From positions 1,391,001 through 1,455,000 of the forward strand of contig NZ_CP083455.1 of the NCBI RefSeq assembly GCF_020229735.1: 64,000 nucleotides of DNA. The letters are read 5' to 3'. Numbering within the stretch: position 1 is the stretch's first letter; each line of letters opens with the position of its first letter. Source of the stretch: Deinococcus taeanensis (GTDB taxonomy: Bacteria; Deinococcota; Deinococci; Deinococcales; Deinococcaceae). A program made the position numbers and the translations under genes. The notes under the pieces are model-generated. The model had not been told where the DNA came from, did not search any database, and was given only the letters and a program-made list of their open reading frames with translations. This document shows, piece after piece, positions 1 through 10,014 of the stretch.

Positions 1-19
1 CCACGCCAGATCAATGAGG

Positions 20-49
20 AGGGCGCTGGACTGACCAGTCCAGCGCCCT
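20..49 (-). terminator. hairpin downstream of hutH
   Basis: A 13-bp perfect inverted repeat (20-32 with 37-49) encloses a GACC tetraloop and lies 25 bases beyond the hutH stop codon. There is no T-run, so it may terminate weakly or only stabilise the 3' end of the hut mRNA. Confidence 0.6.
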
Positions 50-74
50 GGGGACCCTGGGCCGCGTCCTGCAG

Positions 75-1577
75 TTACGCCTCGCGAGCCACCCGCAGCA
101 GGTCGCCGCTGCGGACCATGGCCACGATCTTCAGCAGGTCCGGGCGGTAGTAGCGGTCGCGGGTCATGTTGGGAATGTGCGCGCGAATGTACTCCCACGC
201 GGCCTGCGCGCCCCGCCCGGCGCGCAGCTGCTGGAAGTCCAGGGCCTGAGCGGCACACATGAGTTCAATCGCCACGACGTTCTGCACGTTCTCCAGGATC
301 TGGCGCAGCTGCCGGGCCCCGTGGGCGCCCATGCTCACGTGATCTTCCTGATTGGCGCTGGTGGGGATGGTGTCCACACTGGCCGGGTGCGCCAGCACCT
401 TGTTCTCGCTGACGAGGGCCGCAGCGGTGTACTGCGCGATCATGAACCCACTGTTCAGGCCGCCCTGCGGCGCCAGGAACCCCGGCAGGCCGGACAGGGA
501 CGGGTTGAGCAGCTGCTCGCAGCGCCGTTCGCTGATGCTGCCCAGTTCCGCCACGGCAACCTTCAGGGCGTCGATGGTCACTGCCAGTGGCTGACCGTGA
601 AAGTTCCCGCCGGACACCACGTCCCCGGTGTCCGGGAAGATCAGTGGGTTGTCGGTCACAGAGGCGAACTCCACCGCCAGGACCCGCTCGGCGTGCGCGA
701 GGGCGTCCAGGCTCGCGCCGTGCACCTGCGGCGCGGCGCGCAGCGAGTAGGCGTCCTGCACCTTACCGTCGCCGACCAGGTGAGACGGTGCAATCTCGGA
801 GTCCCGCAGGTAGAACCGCAGGTCCTGCGCCACCTGCACCGCGCCCGGGTGAGGGCGCAGGCGCATCACGTCCGCCTGGAACGGCCGGTGCGAGCCGTAC
901 AGCGCTTCCACCGTCATGGCCGCCGCGAGGTTCGCGGTGCCCAGCAGCGTCCGCGCGTCGGCCACGGCCAGCGCGAGCAGGCTGCCCATCAGCTGCGTTC
1001 CGTTGATCAGCGCCAGGCCTTCCTTGGCCTGAAGGACCAGCGGGGTAAGGTTCAGCTCAGCGAACACGTCCGCGCTGGGCCGCACGTCCCCGCCGTACTC
1101 GACCTCTCCCAGGCCGATCAGGGCCAGCGCGAGGTGCGCCAGGGGCGCCAGGTCACCGGACGCTCCCACACTGCCCTGCGCGGGAATCACCGGGTGCACC
1201 CCCGCATTCAGGAGGGCCAGCAGCAGCTCGATCACCTCGGGCCGCACGCCCGAGTGGCCCAGAGCCAGGGACTGCGCGCGCAGCAGCAGCATGCCGCGCA
1301 CCACCTCGCGCGGCAGGGCCTCCCCCACCCCAATCGCGTGGGACAGAATCAGGTTCAGCTGCAGCTCTTCCAGCCCCTCGCGGGGCACCTGAACGTTCGC
1401 GAACTTCCCGAACCCGGTGTTCACGCCGTACACGGCCTCCTGGCCGTCCACGATGCGTTCGATCACAGCCCGCGCACGCAGAACGCGCCCGCGCGCCTCG
1501 TCGGCGAGCTGAACCGGCTCGCCTCCGCGCACGACGGTCAGGAAGGCTTCGAGGGACAGGTGTTGGTCAAGTATCAC
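75..1577 (-). CDS. hutH: histidine ammonia-lyase
   Basis: Deaminates L-histidine to urocanate, the first step of histidine degradation in the cytoplasm. The 500-residue product has the expected length. It carries the Ala-Ser-Gly triad (residues 139-141, context [12 protein letters not shown]) that cyclises to the MIO electrophile, and the N-terminal YGVNTGFG motif (about 50-57). I start at GTG 1577 because an AGAGGAG Shine-Dalgarno lies just upstream and the conserved N-terminus ([11 protein letters not shown]) begins there; an in-frame extension to 1823 is Arg/Pro-rich and overlaps hutI. It is the last gene of the leftward hutU-hutG-hutI-hutH operon, 44 bases after hutI. Identification is secure from the MIO motif and the context. 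Confidence 0.97.
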   Translation of the reverse strand: MILDQHLSLEAFLTVVRGGEPVQLADEARGRVLRARAVIERIVDGQEAVYGVNTGFGKFANVQVPREGLEELQLNLILSHAIGVGEALPREVVRGMLLLRAQSLALGHSGVRPEVIELLLALLNAGVHPVIPAQGSVGASGDLAPLAHLALALIGLGEVEYGGDVRPSADVFAELNLTPLVLQAKEGLALINGTQLMGSLLALAVADARTLLGTANLAAAMTVEALYGSHRPFQADVMRLRPHPGAVQVAQDLRFYLRDSEIAPSHLVGDGKVQDAYSLRAAPQVHGASLDALAHAERVLAVEFASVTDNPLIFPDTGDVVSGGNFHGQPLAVTIDALKVAVAELGSISERRCEQLLNPSLSGLPGFLAPQGGLNSGFMIAQYTAAALVSENKVLAHPASVDTIPTSANQEDHVSMGAHGARQLRQILENVQNVVAIELMCAAQALDFQQLRAGRGAQAAWEYIRAHIPNMTRDRYYRPDLLKIVAMVRSGDLLRVAREA

Positions 1578-1621
1578 AGGGGACTCCTCTGGAGAGGTGG
1601 GGCATGGAACAGGGGCGAGGC

Positions 1622-2827
1622 TCAGCGTGCATGGCCGCCGGTGTAGACGGCGCGCGCCGGGTGCGCACCCAGGGTGTAGGCCAGGTCGCGCCAGTCGGCG
1701 CTGTGCAGGGTGAGAAAGTCGGCGCGCTGGCCCGGCGCGAGGGCGCCGCGGTCGCGCAGGCCCACTGCTGCGGCGGCATTCACCGTGGCGGCGGTGAGCG
1801 CCTCGGCAGGCGTGAGGTGACACAGACGCACGGCGAGGGCCAAGGCCAGCTGGGTGCTGAACACGGGGGACGAACCGGGGTTCAGGTCAGTGCCGACCGC
1901 CACCGCGGCCCCCGCGTCAATCAGGGAACGGCCCGGCGCGGCATTCAGGCCCAGGTGCAGGGTCACGCCCGGCAGGATGGTCGCCACGGTGTCCGACGCG
2001 GCAAGCGCGGCGATCTGCGCGTCGCCGCTGGCTTCCAGGTGATCCACACTCAGGGCGCCGAGGTCGCAGGCGAGTTCCGTGCCGCCGATGGCGTGGAACT
2101 GATCGGCGTGCAGTTTAGTGCGCAGACCGTGAGCGCGGGCGGCCTCCAGGACCGCGCGGGTTTCGTCAACGGTAAACGCTTCACGCTCACAGAATACGTC
2201 CACGGCGGTGGCGAGACCTTCCCGGGCCACCTCGGGAATCAGGTCCCGGCAGACAGCCTGCACGTACCCGGCGCGGTCATCGGTGGGAGGAACGTGAATG
2301 AGGAGGGTCGGCACGAGCGCAAATTCCGCCTGAAGGACCCGGATTGCCTGAAGCATGCGTTTCTCAGCGCCGAAGTCCAGGCCGTACCCGCTTTTTACTT
2401 CGGTGGTGGTGGCGCCGGACGCCTGCAGGGCCGTGAGGCGGGGCCGGGCGAGCGTCACGAGTTCCTCGACGCTGGCGGCGCCGGTGGCGCGCATGCTGCT
2501 GCGGATACCGCCACCGCGCGCCAGGATCTCCTCGTAAGGGACGCCCTGCACGCGCGCTTCGAAGTCCGCGAGGCGATCCCCGGCCCACACGGCATGCGTG
2601 TGCGGGTCGATCAGGCCCGGGACGACTGCTACGCCTCCCAGGTCCCGCTCGTCCGGCGTGGCCGGGGCGTCGGCGCGCGCGCCCACCCACTGAATGACGC
2701 CGTCCTGAACGAGGAGCGCCGCGTCGGGGATGACGGTCAGGTCACGCATGGCCGCACCACGCTGCACGCCCACACCCGGCGTGACGAGCTGGCTGATGTT
2801 GGTGAACAGCGTTGCCGTGCCCGTCAT
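1622..2827 (-). CDS. hutI: imidazolonepropionase
   Basis: Hydrolyses 4-imidazolone-5-propionate to N-formimino-glutamate, the third step of histidine degradation. The 401-residue product is an amidohydrolase-fold metalloenzyme. It has the metal-binding PHTHAVW motif, the family signature TEVKSGYGL, a KLHADQFH segment and the late metal-ligand region VGTDLNPG. The ATG at 2827 overlaps the hutG stop codon as ATGA, which indicates translational coupling; a longer in-frame start at 2872 lies inside hutG and is rejected. It is flanked by hutG upstream and hutH downstream in one operon. Confidence 0.96.
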   Translation of the reverse strand: MTGTATLFTNISQLVTPGVGVQRGAAMRDLTVIPDAALLVQDGVIQWVGARADAPATPDERDLGGVAVVPGLIDPHTHAVWAGDRLADFEARVQGVPYEEILARGGGIRSSMRATGAASVEELVTLARPRLTALQASGATTTEVKSGYGLDFGAEKRMLQAIRVLQAEFALVPTLLIHVPPTDDRAGYVQAVCRDLIPEVAREGLATAVDVFCEREAFTVDETRAVLEAARAHGLRTKLHADQFHAIGGTELACDLGALSVDHLEASGDAQIAALAASDTVATILPGVTLHLGLNAAPGRSLIDAGAAVAVGTDLNPGSSPVFSTQLALALAVRLCHLTPAEALTAATVNAAAAVGLRDRGALAPGQRADFLTLHSADWRDLAYTLGAHPARAVYTGGHAR

Positions 2828-3762
2828 CGTGTCCACCCCGGCTGCGCGGAGCCGAATTCGTCTACAGCGCACAGCGTCTCCATGATCAGCCGCGCCATGA
2901 GCAGTTCGCTGCGGCCGGTGGGGTCGAGGTTCGGGGCGAGTTCCACGACGTCCAGGCCGACGATGGTGTTGTGCCGCGCTGTCTCGGCCAGGATGCGCAT
3001 GCCCTGCGCGTAGGTCAGGCCGTCGGGTTCGGGGCTGCTCGTGCCGGGGATGACGCTGGGGTCGAAGCCGTCCACGTCCACGCTGAGATACACGTTCTTC
3101 CCGCGGGGCAGGCGGGCCAGGACGCCCGGCAGGTCGCTGGACACGTCCACCATGGGCATCAGGGTGTGCCCACGCGAGCGGGCCGCCGAGACCGCTTCCG
3201 GGTCGAAGCGCAGCCCTCGCAGGCCCACAGTCGTGATGTGCACGAGGTTCGGCAGGGCCTCGCAGGCGCGGCGGAACGGACTGCTGTTACTGAAGCGGGT
3301 GTCGTTCCGGGTATCCGTGAAGTCCAGGTGCGCGTCGAGCTGCACCACGTGCAGGTCGGGCACGCCCGCAAAGGCCCGCAGGATCGGGAAGGTCACGCTG
3401 TGATCACCGCCCAGGAAGACGGGGAGGCTGCACCGGTCACGAACGGATTCCGCCGCCGCGCTGATGCGCTGCCTTGCCAGCTCAGGTTCCAGGCTGGGCA
3501 GGATCACGTCCCCGGCGTCCGCGAAGGTCACGCCGGACAGACGCGTCACGCCGTCCAGGCCGGTGAAGGGCGGCACGCTGCGCAGGCTCGCTTCGCGCAG
3601 GGCGCGCGGCGCGAAGCGGGCGCCGGGCCGGAACCCCAGGGCGATGTCGAAGGGAATGCCGAGCGCGGCGACGTCCGCCTGCCAGTCTCCGCCCGGCGTC
3701 ACCAGGGGCGCGCGGGCGAAGGTGGGAATCCCGCCGTAGGGCAAGTGGGCGGGCTGGGTCAC
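2824..3762 (-). CDS. hutG: ureohydrolase, probable formimidoylglutamase
   Basis: A manganese-dependent arginase/agmatinase-family enzyme of 312 residues. Visible metal ligands are GGDHS, DAHLDF and SVDVDGFDP, the three hallmark motifs of the family. In this operon position it most likely converts N-formimino-glutamate to glutamate and formamide (HutG), closing the pathway. By sequence alone it could be annotated as agmatinase, so the specific substrate is inferred from context. GTG 3762 overlaps the hutU stop as GTGA, which fixes the start, and its own stop overlaps hutI as ATGA. Confidence 0.88.
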   Translation of the reverse strand: MTQPAHLPYGGIPTFARAPLVTPGGDWQADVAALGIPFDIALGFRPGARFAPRALREASLRSVPPFTGLDGVTRLSGVTFADAGDVILPSLEPELARQRISAAAESVRDRCSLPVFLGGDHSVTFPILRAFAGVPDLHVVQLDAHLDFTDTRNDTRFSNSSPFRRACEALPNLVHITTVGLRGLRFDPEAVSAARSRGHTLMPMVDVSSDLPGVLARLPRGKNVYLSVDVDGFDPSVIPGTSSPEPDGLTYAQGMRILAETARHNTIVGLDVVELAPNLDPTGRSELLMARLIMETLCAVDEFGSAQPGWTR

Positions 3763-5459
3763 TGCCCGCCCTGGGTGTGATCGGTGACGCCGAGGCTGGG
3801 CAGGTCCAGACCGCGGTCGCGGGCCACGTCGAGCGCCAGGTCGTACCCGGCGTCCGCGTGGCGGATGACGCCCATGCCGGGGTCGTTGGTGAGGCACCGC
3901 GCGAGGCGCCGCGCCGCTTCGGGGGTGCCGTCGGCGAGCGCCACGAGGCCGCTGTGCTGGCTGAAGCCCAGGCCGACGCCGCCGCCGTGATGGAAGCTCA
4001 TCCACGCGGCGCCTGACGCGATCCCCACGCCGAAGTTCAGAAGGGGCCAGTCGCTCACGGCGTCACTGCCGTCCAGCATGGCTTCCGTTTCGCGGTACGG
4101 GCTGGCGACACTGCCGGCGTCGAGGTGGTCACGGCCGATGACGATGGGGGCTTTCAGGCGGCCGTCGGCGACCATCTCATTGAAGAGTCTGGCGGCCTGA
4201 TCGCGCTCCTTGTACCCAAGCCAGCAGATCCGGGCGGGCAGGCCCTGGAAGGCGATCTGGTCGGCGGCGTACGTCAGCCAGCTCTGCAGGCGCTCATCGT
4301 TCGGGAAGAGTTCAAGCAGCGCGCGGTCGGTGGCGCGGATGTCCTCCGGGTCGCCGCTGAGGGCCACCCAGCGGAACGGGCCGCGGCCCTCGCAGAAACT
4401 GTCACGAATGAAAGCCGGGACGAACCCCGGGTAGTCGAACGCGTCGGTGACGCCGGCCTCGAAGGCGCGGTGACGGAGGTTGTTGCCGTAATCGAACGCG
4501 ACTGCGCCACGTTTCTGAAGTTCGAGGATGGCGCGCACGTGTGCCGCCATGGCCTCGTACGCGCGCCGGCGGTACTCGTCGGCGTGCTCACTGCGGAGTC
4601 GGGCGGGGTCCTCGTCGGCACTGACGGGCGGGAGGTAGCCCCACATGGGATCGTGCGCGCTGGTCTGGTCGGTGATGAGGTCCGGGGTCCAGTTCATCGC
4701 GACCAGCTGCGGAACGAGTTCCGCGGCGTTGCCCTGCACGCCGATGGACCGGGCCACGCCCTGCGCCTTGTACTCTTCGGCGCGGCGGATGGCGTCCTCC
4801 AGGGTGCCGGCAACCTCGTCGAGGTAGCGGGTGTCGAGGCGCTTCTGGATGCGGGTGGGGTCAACTTCGATGTTGATGCTGACGCCCCCGGCGAGTTTCA
4901 CGGCCAGCGGCTGCGCGCCGCCCATGCCGCCCAGACCGGCGGTGACGGTGATGGTGCCTTTCAGGCTGCCGCCGAAGTGCTTGCGGGCGGCGCCGGCGAA
5001 CGTTTCGTAGGTGCCCTGGAGGATGCCCTGCGTGCCGATGTAGATCCAGCTGCCGGCCGTCATCTGGCCGTACATCATCAGGCCCGCCTGGTCGAGTTTG
5101 TCGAAGGTCTCCCAGTTCGCCCAGTGCGGCACGAGGTTGCTGTTGGCGAGCAGCACGCGGGGCGCCCACTCGTGCGTTTTCAGGACCGCGACGGGCTTGC
5201 CGGACTGGATGAGGAGGGTTTCGTCGTTTTCCAGCCGGTCGAGGGTTTCGACGATCTTGTGGAAGGCTGCCCAGTTGCGGGCCGCTTTGCCGCGCCCGCC
5301 GTACACGACGAGCGTATCGGGGTGCTCCGCCACCTCCGGGTCAAGGTTGTTCATGAGCATGCGCTTGGCGGCTTCCTGAATCCAGCCCTTGGCTGTTTTC
5401 TCAGGGCCGCGGGGAGCGCGGATAATGGGGGCAGGTTCGGTGGGGGCAATGTGCGTCAT
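3759..5459 (-). CDS. hutU: urocanate hydratase
   Basis: Converts urocanate to 4-imidazolone-5-propionate using tightly bound NAD+. The 566-residue protein has the typical length. It contains the NAD-binding segment [10 protein letters not shown] and the conserved [13 protein letters not shown] motif around the active-site cysteine. I choose ATG 5459 because GGAG sits 6 bases upstream and the conserved protein begins shortly after; the reading frame stays open to 5999 without homologous residues. It is the first gene of the hut operon and lies divergent to an IclR-type regulator. Confidence 0.97.
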   Translation of the reverse strand: MTHIAPTEPAPIIRAPRGPEKTAKGWIQEAAKRMLMNNLDPEVAEHPDTLVVYGGRGKAARNWAAFHKIVETLDRLENDETLLIQSGKPVAVLKTHEWAPRVLLANSNLVPHWANWETFDKLDQAGLMMYGQMTAGSWIYIGTQGILQGTYETFAGAARKHFGGSLKGTITVTAGLGGMGGAQPLAVKLAGGVSINIEVDPTRIQKRLDTRYLDEVAGTLEDAIRRAEEYKAQGVARSIGVQGNAAELVPQLVAMNWTPDLITDQTSAHDPMWGYLPPVSADEDPARLRSEHADEYRRRAYEAMAAHVRAILELQKRGAVAFDYGNNLRHRAFEAGVTDAFDYPGFVPAFIRDSFCEGRGPFRWVALSGDPEDIRATDRALLELFPNDERLQSWLTYAADQIAFQGLPARICWLGYKERDQAARLFNEMVADGRLKAPIVIGRDHLDAGSVASPYRETEAMLDGSDAVSDWPLLNFGVGIASGAAWMSFHHGGGVGLGFSQHSGLVALADGTPEAARRLARCLTNDPGMGVIRHADAGYDLALDVARDRGLDLPSLGVTDHTQGGQ

Positions 5460-5540
5460 GTGAACTCCTGTGGAGAGAGGGGAGGCGAAGGGCGTGCTGG
5501 TGCCTGCATCTTCCCCGCAGGAGCCGGCCCCCTCAATGGC

Positions 5541-5563
5541 TTTTTCCGGAATGGCCGGAAAAA
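5541..5563. promoter_or_regulatory. candidate operator at the hut promoter
   Basis: Nine-base perfect arms, TTTTTCCGG (5541-5549) and CCGGAAAAA (5555-5563), flank a 5-base spacer. The palindrome sits about 80 bases before hutU, directly at the predicted transcription start of a TGTAAT -10 box, which is a repressor-like position. IclR-family proteins bind short A/T-edged palindromes of this kind, so the divergent IclR-type gene is the natural candidate ligand. This is inference. Confidence 0.6.
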
Positions 5564-5568
5564 TCCTC

Positions 5569-5574
5569 ATTACA
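5569..5574 (-). promoter_or_regulatory. candidate -10 box of hutU
   Basis: Reads TGTAAT leftward, 5 of 6 bases to TATAAT. No good -35 lies 17 bases upstream; a perfect 10-bp palindrome CGGCATGCCG (5579-5588) overlaps that region and might be a second regulator site. Confidence 0.4.
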
Positions 5575-5672
5575 TGAACGGCATGCCGCCGGGTTACCTC
5601 AGCGCACCCGCTCTCTCCTCCCCGCGCCGGGCAGCCTGCGTCGCCCGGCAGGTCCGGACGCCAGGGCACCCC

Positions 5673-5678
5673 TAGACT
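5673..5678 (+). promoter_or_regulatory. leaderless -10 box of the small ORF before the IclR gene
   Basis: TAGACT followed by exactly 6 bases and ATG 5685, so transcription would start at the initiation codon. No recognisable -35. Confidence 0.5.
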
Positions 5679-5684
5679 GTGGGC

Positions 5685-6002
5685 ATGACCTGGGCGGACA
5701 TGACGTGGCCGGATGAATCCCGCTGGGGCGGAGCGAACCCTCAGAGGGAGTCTGAGAGTGACCTGTGGCAGCGCACACACCAGGTGCGGCGCGCCTCGCC
5801 GCAGGCGTGGGTGACGGCGGGCGCGGCGGTTACGGACACGCCGGTGCGCCCTGAAGGTCAGGCGTGGCCGGTGCTGCGGGCCACAGACTGCCCGCCGGAC
5901 GTGCCGGTGGGACCATGCCCGGTCAGTCCGGACCGCACTGGGCTCCCGGTGACCGTCCGGGACTTCACGCCGGGCCACCCCAGCGGGGAGGCGCTGCACT
6001 GA
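5685..6002 (+). CDS. small hypothetical protein upstream of the IclR gene
   Basis: A 105-codon ORF with a leaderless-type start (TAGACT, 6 bases, ATG). I do not recognise the protein; it is Trp- and Pro-rich and has no signal peptide or membrane segment. The coding argument is codon use: third positions are dominated by G/C and by the GCG, CTG, CAG and GTG codons used by neighbouring genes, whereas the alternative frame that would extend the IclR protein upstream has clearly weaker third-position bias. Its TGA overlaps the proposed start of the regulator, implying coupling. It could instead be untranslated leader of the regulator. Confidence 0.45.
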   Translation: MTWADMTWPDESRWGGANPQRESESDLWQRTHQVRRASPQAWVTAGAAVTDTPVRPEGQAWPVLRATDCPPDVPVGPCPVSPDRTGLPVTVRDFTPGHPSGEALH

Positions 6003-6736
6003 GCGGCTCGGCGCTGCAGGGCGCGGTGGCTGTCCTTACGGCCTTCGACGCGGATCACACCGAGTGGCGCCTGTCTGATCTGGCCCGGCACCTTGACCTG
6101 CCCACCTCCACACTGCATGAGCAGCTCACCGCCCTGACGGCCACGGGGCTGCTGCTGCGCGCCGGGCGCGGCCGGTACCGGCTGGGGTGGCGGCTGCTGA
6201 AACTGTCCAGCGCCCTGTACGGCAGCCTGCCGTGGTACGCCCCGGCGCACGACGCGATGGAGGACGTGGCCCGCGCCCTGCATCACCTGGCGTTCCTGTG
6301 CGTCATGGATGGCGAGGCCCGGGTGCTGTGCATTGCGCGCAGCGTGCAGGGCCGCGACGGACCGCCCGTGGCCGGCGAGCTGGACTTCGAACTGCCGGCG
6401 CATGCGTCGGCGAGCGGGAAGCTGCTGCTGGCCCTGGCCGGGCGGGCCCTGCCCGGCGGCGTGCCCGCGTTCACGGACCGGACCGTGACCCGCGCCGGCG
6501 ACTGGGCGCGTGAGGCGCAGGAGATCCGTGCCCAGGGGTACGCCGTGACGCGCGACGAGTGGGCGGCCGGCACCGGCAGTCTGGCCGTTCCCATCCGTGA
6601 CGCGGACGGCCGGGTGCTGGCCGCGCTGGGCGTGAGTCTGCCCACCACCCGCCTGCGGACGCCGGACACGCTGCTGCGGGTGGTGCAGGACGCCGCGGAC
6701 CGCGTCAGCTGGGGTCTGGGCTGGCGTTCGCGATAA
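5999..6736 (+). CDS. IclR-family transcriptional regulator, probable hut regulator
   Basis: An N-terminal winged helix-turn-helix ([20 protein letters not shown], about residues 20-40) is followed by an IclR effector-binding domain with the SASGKLLLA and [17 protein letters not shown] segments. It is divergent from hutUGIH and is the obvious candidate to control it through the palindrome at 5541-5563. The start is uncertain. A strong GGGGAGG (5985-5991) stands 7 bases before CTG 5999, which overlaps the TGA of the upstream ORF and gives a 245-residue protein of normal IclR length. The conventional alternatives are ATG 5915 and GTG 5864, which add low-complexity residues. The 3' end overlaps the convergent GGDEF-EAL gene by 32 bases. 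Confidence 0.85.
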   Translation: MSGSALQGAVAVLTAFDADHTEWRLSDLARHLDLPTSTLHEQLTALTATGLLLRAGRGRYRLGWRLLKLSSALYGSLPWYAPAHDAMEDVARALHHLAFLCVMDGEARVLCIARSVQGRDGPPVAGELDFELPAHASASGKLLLALAGRALPGGVPAFTDRTVTRAGDWAREAQEIRAQGYAVTRDEWAAGTGSLAVPIRDADGRVLAALGVSLPTTRLRTPDTLLRVVQDAADRVSWGLGWRSR

Positions 6737-9143
6737 GCGCGCCGGCCTGAGCGGACGGCACGGGACGGGCCAGCAGGAACCCCTGGACGTGGTCGCAGCC
6801 GAGTTCGGTCAGCAGGTCTTTCTGGGTGTGTTCCTCGACGCCCTCCACGGTCACGGTCATGTCCAGGGTCTGCGCGAGGTGAATCATGGCGGTCATGAGG
6901 GCCGCGACGCGCCCTCGACGCTCGCCAGACAGGTGGCGGGTGAAGGACCGGTCGATTTTCAGCTGATCGAACGGGAGCGACTCCAGCACGCTGAGGCTGC
7001 TGTACCCGGTGCCGAAGTCGTCCATGGCGATCTGTACGCCCAGGGCCTTCAGCGCGTGGATGTGCGACTGCGCGCGTTCGAGGTCACGCATGACGAGACT
7101 CTCGGTGATTTCCAGGATCAGGTGTTGCGCCGGGAGTCCGGAGGCGCTGAGCGCGGCACAGACTGTGTCCACGAAGTGCGGCAGTTCAAACTGCAGCGGG
7201 GAGACGTTCACGGACATGCTCAGGCCCCGCCGCGCGAAGTCCCACGTCACGGCCTGCGTGCACGCCTCGCGCAGCACCCACTCTCCGATCTGCAGGATGA
7301 CGCGCGTGTCCTCCGCGACCGGGATGAACACGCCGGGCGGAATCAGGCCGCGCTGCGGGTGCTGCCAGCGGATCAGGGCCTCAAACCCCACCAGGGCCGG
7401 GCCGCGCAGCGCGTAGCGGCCCTGGTAGTGCAGCAGCAGTTCCCCGCGGTCCAGGGCGAGGCGCAGGTCACGTTCCAGCAGCTCCTGCTCGCCGGGTTCG
7501 CCCATGCCGCTCTCGAAGTGCAGGACGCGGTTGCCGCCGCTGCGCTTGACGCGGTACATCGCCATATCCGCGTGCTGCTGGAGGGCTTCGGCGTCCCGGC
7601 CGTCGTCGGGCGCCACGGCGCACCCGACCGACGCCGTCAGGTTCACGTTCTGCCCGCCCAGGGTGAACGGTTCAGCCAGCGCGTCGGCAAGTTTCTGGGC
7701 CACGAGCGTGACGTCCTGCCGGACGGTCACGCGGCGCAGCAGCACGGTGAACTCGTCGCCGCCCATGCGGCCCACGAGGTCGGAGCTGCGTACCGCGCCC
7801 TGCAGGCGGCGCGCCACCTGCTGCAGCAGGTTGTCTCCGGCCGGGTGCCCCAGGGTGTCGTTGACGCGTTTGAACCCGTCCAGGTCAATGAAGATCAGTG
7901 CGGCCAGCTCCCCGTCACTCAGGCTGGAGAGCGTGTCGTGCGTGACCTGATGAAAGTGCGCGCGGTTGGACACGCCGGTGAGGGGGTCGTGCGTGGCGCG
8001 GTGCAGCAGCACCTGCTGCGTCTCCTGCAGCTGCTGGTTGGCGCGGGCGAGTTCCACGTTCCGCAGCCGCTCGATTTCCGCTTCGCGGTTCAGGAGTTCC
8101 AGGCGGATCTCGGCGGTCAGGAGGTGCGAGCGGGCGTCGACCTCATGGGCGTGCAGCTGCCGTTCCAGCACGAAGTGCTGGCGCGCGACGGTCAGCGCCT
8201 GCTGATGCTCGCCGCGCAGTTCGTGCAGCGCCGCGAGACTTTCCAGGGCGCGGATCTCCACGGGGCGGCTGCCCACCTCGCGGCTCAGGGTGAGGCTCTC
8301 GTGCAGCAGCGGCTCGGCTTCGTCGGGGCGGTTCAGGGCCAGCAGGGCGCGCGCGCCGGCCGTGGCGAGGCGGCAGGTGCCCTCGTGATCCTGCCGGGCG
8401 CGCGCGGCGTCCAGGTTGACCAGGGCGACGCTCAGGGCTTCGGGCGCGCGGCCACGGGCAAGCAGGGCGGACGCCACGCATTCCTGCGCGGTGGAGGTCC
8501 AGCGCGGCGGTCCCACCTCCTGGATCAGGTTCAGGTGCTCTTCGGCCAGTGCGAGCACGTCGTCCGGGTGCCCCAGGCGGTCGTGAATCAGCAGCAGGTG
8601 CGTCATGGAGGACGCGAGCATCACGGGTTCCCGCAGCGCCTCAGCGATCTGCAGGGCCTGCTCGTGAAACGCCAGGGCCTGGGTGAGGTTCCCGGTGTCG
8701 CTGTACAGGCTCGCGAGGTTATTCAGGGCCCGGAAACTGCCGGTCCGGTCCCCGATCTCCTGCGTGATGCGCAGGCTCTGCAGGTACGCTTCAAGCGCGC
8801 GGCTGTACTGGCCGGTGCGGTCGTACCCCAGGCCCAGGCCGTTCAGGACCCGCGCTTCCAGGGGCCGGTCCTGAACCTGCACGGCCAGCGTCAGGCAGGT
8901 GCTCAGGGTGCTGAGCACCTCGGGCAGCTGCCCGGTGTACAGCGCGCAGCCGGCCAGCAGCAGGTGGGCGTGCGCCTCGGCGTGCAGGTCTTTTGTGCGC
9001 TGGGCCTCAGCGAGCAGCGTGCGGATCTCGCCGCGGGACACCTCCGGGGTGCGGTACATTCCGGCCTCCAGCGCCTGCAGGCGAGCCAGGAGCGTGGCGT
9101 CCTGGGGGGCCGGGGCGGGGTCGGGAAGTACGGATCGGGTCAA
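6705..9143 (-). CDS. TPR-GGDEF-EAL cyclic-di-GMP turnover protein
   Basis: An 812-residue cytoplasmic protein. The first ~350 residues form tetratricopeptide repeats (for example the LNNLASLYSDTGN and ALEAYLQSL helices), then a coiled-coil linker, a GGDEF domain (motif intact near residue 460, with an RSSD I-site five residues before it) and an EAL domain (EALIRWQHP near 587, then MSVNVSPLQF, LEITES, MDDFGTGYSSL, KIDRSF, VEGVE). Both catalytic signatures are complete, so either diguanylate cyclase or phosphodiesterase activity, or both, is possible, with the TPRs as partner-sensing input. Start TTG 9143 is set by AGGAGG five bases upstream. No membrane segment is seen. Confidence 0.93.
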   Translation of the reverse strand: MTRSVLPDPAPAPQDATLLARLQALEAGMYRTPEVSRGEIRTLLAEAQRTKDLHAEAHAHLLLAGCALYTGQLPEVLSTLSTCLTLAVQVQDRPLEARVLNGLGLGYDRTGQYSRALEAYLQSLRITQEIGDRTGSFRALNNLASLYSDTGNLTQALAFHEQALQIAEALREPVMLASSMTHLLLIHDRLGHPDDVLALAEEHLNLIQEVGPPRWTSTAQECVASALLARGRAPEALSVALVNLDAARARQDHEGTCRLATAGARALLALNRPDEAEPLLHESLTLSREVGSRPVEIRALESLAALHELRGEHQQALTVARQHFVLERQLHAHEVDARSHLLTAEIRLELLNREAEIERLRNVELARANQQLQETQQVLLHRATHDPLTGVSNRAHFHQVTHDTLSSLSDGELAALIFIDLDGFKRVNDTLGHPAGDNLLQQVARRLQGAVRSSDLVGRMGGDEFTVLLRRVTVRQDVTLVAQKLADALAEPFTLGGQNVNLTASVGCAVAPDDGRDAEALQQHADMAMYRVKRSGGNRVLHFESGMGEPGEQELLERDLRLALDRGELLLHYQGRYALRGPALVGFEALIRWQHPQRGLIPPGVFIPVAEDTRVILQIGEWVLREACTQAVTWDFARRGLSMSVNVSPLQFELPHFVDTVCAALSASGLPAQHLILEITESLVMRDLERAQSHIHALKALGVQIAMDDFGTGYSSLSVLESLPFDQLKIDRSFTRHLSGERRGRVAALMTAMIHLAQTLDMTVTVEGVEEHTQKDLLTELGCDHVQGFLLARPVPSAQAGALIANASPDPS

Positions 9144-9180
9144 GGTGCCTCCTGCGGGCCGCGTCCGGGCCAGCCCGGTC

Positions 9181-9186
9181 AGAGTA
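9181..9186 (-). promoter_or_regulatory. candidate -10 of the GGDEF-EAL gene
   Basis: Reads TACTCT leftward, about 37 bases before the TTG start with its AGGAGG. The -35 region is unconvincing. Confidence 0.35.
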
Positions 9187-9246
9187 GGGGCCGGCGCACC
9201 ACAGAAGTCTCACAGGCCCTGGACCTTTAGGTCCGGGGCGTGCGGG

Positions 9247-9912
9247 TCAGCCGTCCATGAGCTTGGGCAGCATCCGCACCCAGTTCACGTCCGGCCAGCG
9301 GTTCAGGAAGGCCAGCGCCTCAGGGCTCAGGGCCTGGTCGAGTTCCACGGCCAGCAGCGCCTGCCCGCCGCGGGTTTCGCGCGTGCAGGTCAGCGTGGCG
9401 ATGTTCACGCCGTCTGCGGCGATGGTGGTGGCAATGCGGGCGATCATGCCGACCGCGTCGGTGTAGCGCAGCAGCACCGTGGGGCTCGCGCCGCTGAAGT
9501 TCACGCCGAGGCCCTGCACGTGCGTCACCTGAATCACGCCGCCGCCCGTGCTGCTGCCCTGCACGGTGACGCGCTGCGCCGCGCCCCGGACGTCCAGCAG
9601 GGCGGTGTTCGGGTGAACGTCGCCCAGGTCCGCGTCGTGAAACTCAAAGGTCAGGCCCGCCTGCGCCGCCACTTCGAAGGCCTGGGGCAGCCGGGCGTCA
9701 TCCGGCGCGAACCCCAGCAGGCCGGCAATTAGCGCGAGGTGCGTGCCGTGTCCCCGTCCGGTCTTGGCGAAGGAGGCGTGCAGGCCGATGCGGGCCTGCG
9801 CCGGGGCCTCGCCCAGCAGGTGGTGCGCGACCAGTCCCAGCCGGCACGCGCCCGCCGTGTGGCTGCTGCTGGGGCCGATCATCACGGGACCGATCATGTC
9901 GAGGAGGGACAT
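9247..9912 (-). CDS. sdaAB: L-serine dehydratase, iron-sulfur-dependent, beta subunit
   Basis: A 221-residue protein matching the beta subunit of two-subunit bacterial L-serine deaminases. The N-terminus contains the [16 protein letters not shown] motif (serine-binding loop of the beta domain), and the C-terminus is an ACT-like regulatory domain ([21 protein letters not shown]). It should pair with an alpha subunit carrying the Fe-S cysteines to make pyruvate from serine, but no alpha gene is in this window, unlike the adjacent sdaAB-sdaAA pairs of Bacillus. ATG 9912 has no Shine-Dalgarno; a TATACT box six bases before it indicates a leaderless mRNA. Confidence 0.93.
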   Translation of the reverse strand: MSLLDMIGPVMIGPSSSHTAGACRLGLVAHHLLGEAPAQARIGLHASFAKTGRGHGTHLALIAGLLGFAPDDARLPQAFEVAAQAGLTFEFHDADLGDVHPNTALLDVRGAAQRVTVQGSSTGGGVIQVTHVQGLGVNFSGASPTVLLRYTDAVGMIARIATTIAADGVNIATLTCTRETRGGQALLAVELDQALSPEALAFLNRWPDVNWVRMLPKLMDG

Positions 9913-9918
9913 AGCCCG

Positions 9919-9924
9919 AGTATA
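9919..9924 (-). promoter_or_regulatory. leaderless promoter of sdaAB
   Basis: TATACT on the minus strand, separated by 6 bases from ATG 9912; no ribosome binding site is available in that spacing. Confidence 0.65.
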
Positions 9925-10014
9925 CGGAAGCGCCCCGGATAGCCGGGGTACTGCGGGGCGCAGTGGCCGCTTCAGGCAGACGCCGCCGGCCGGAGTGCCC
10001 ACCGAGCGCCGGGG

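Noticed and set aside
1578..1823. N-terminal extension of hutH
   Set aside because: Arg/Pro-rich, overlaps hutI, and the Shine-Dalgarno points to GTG 1577.
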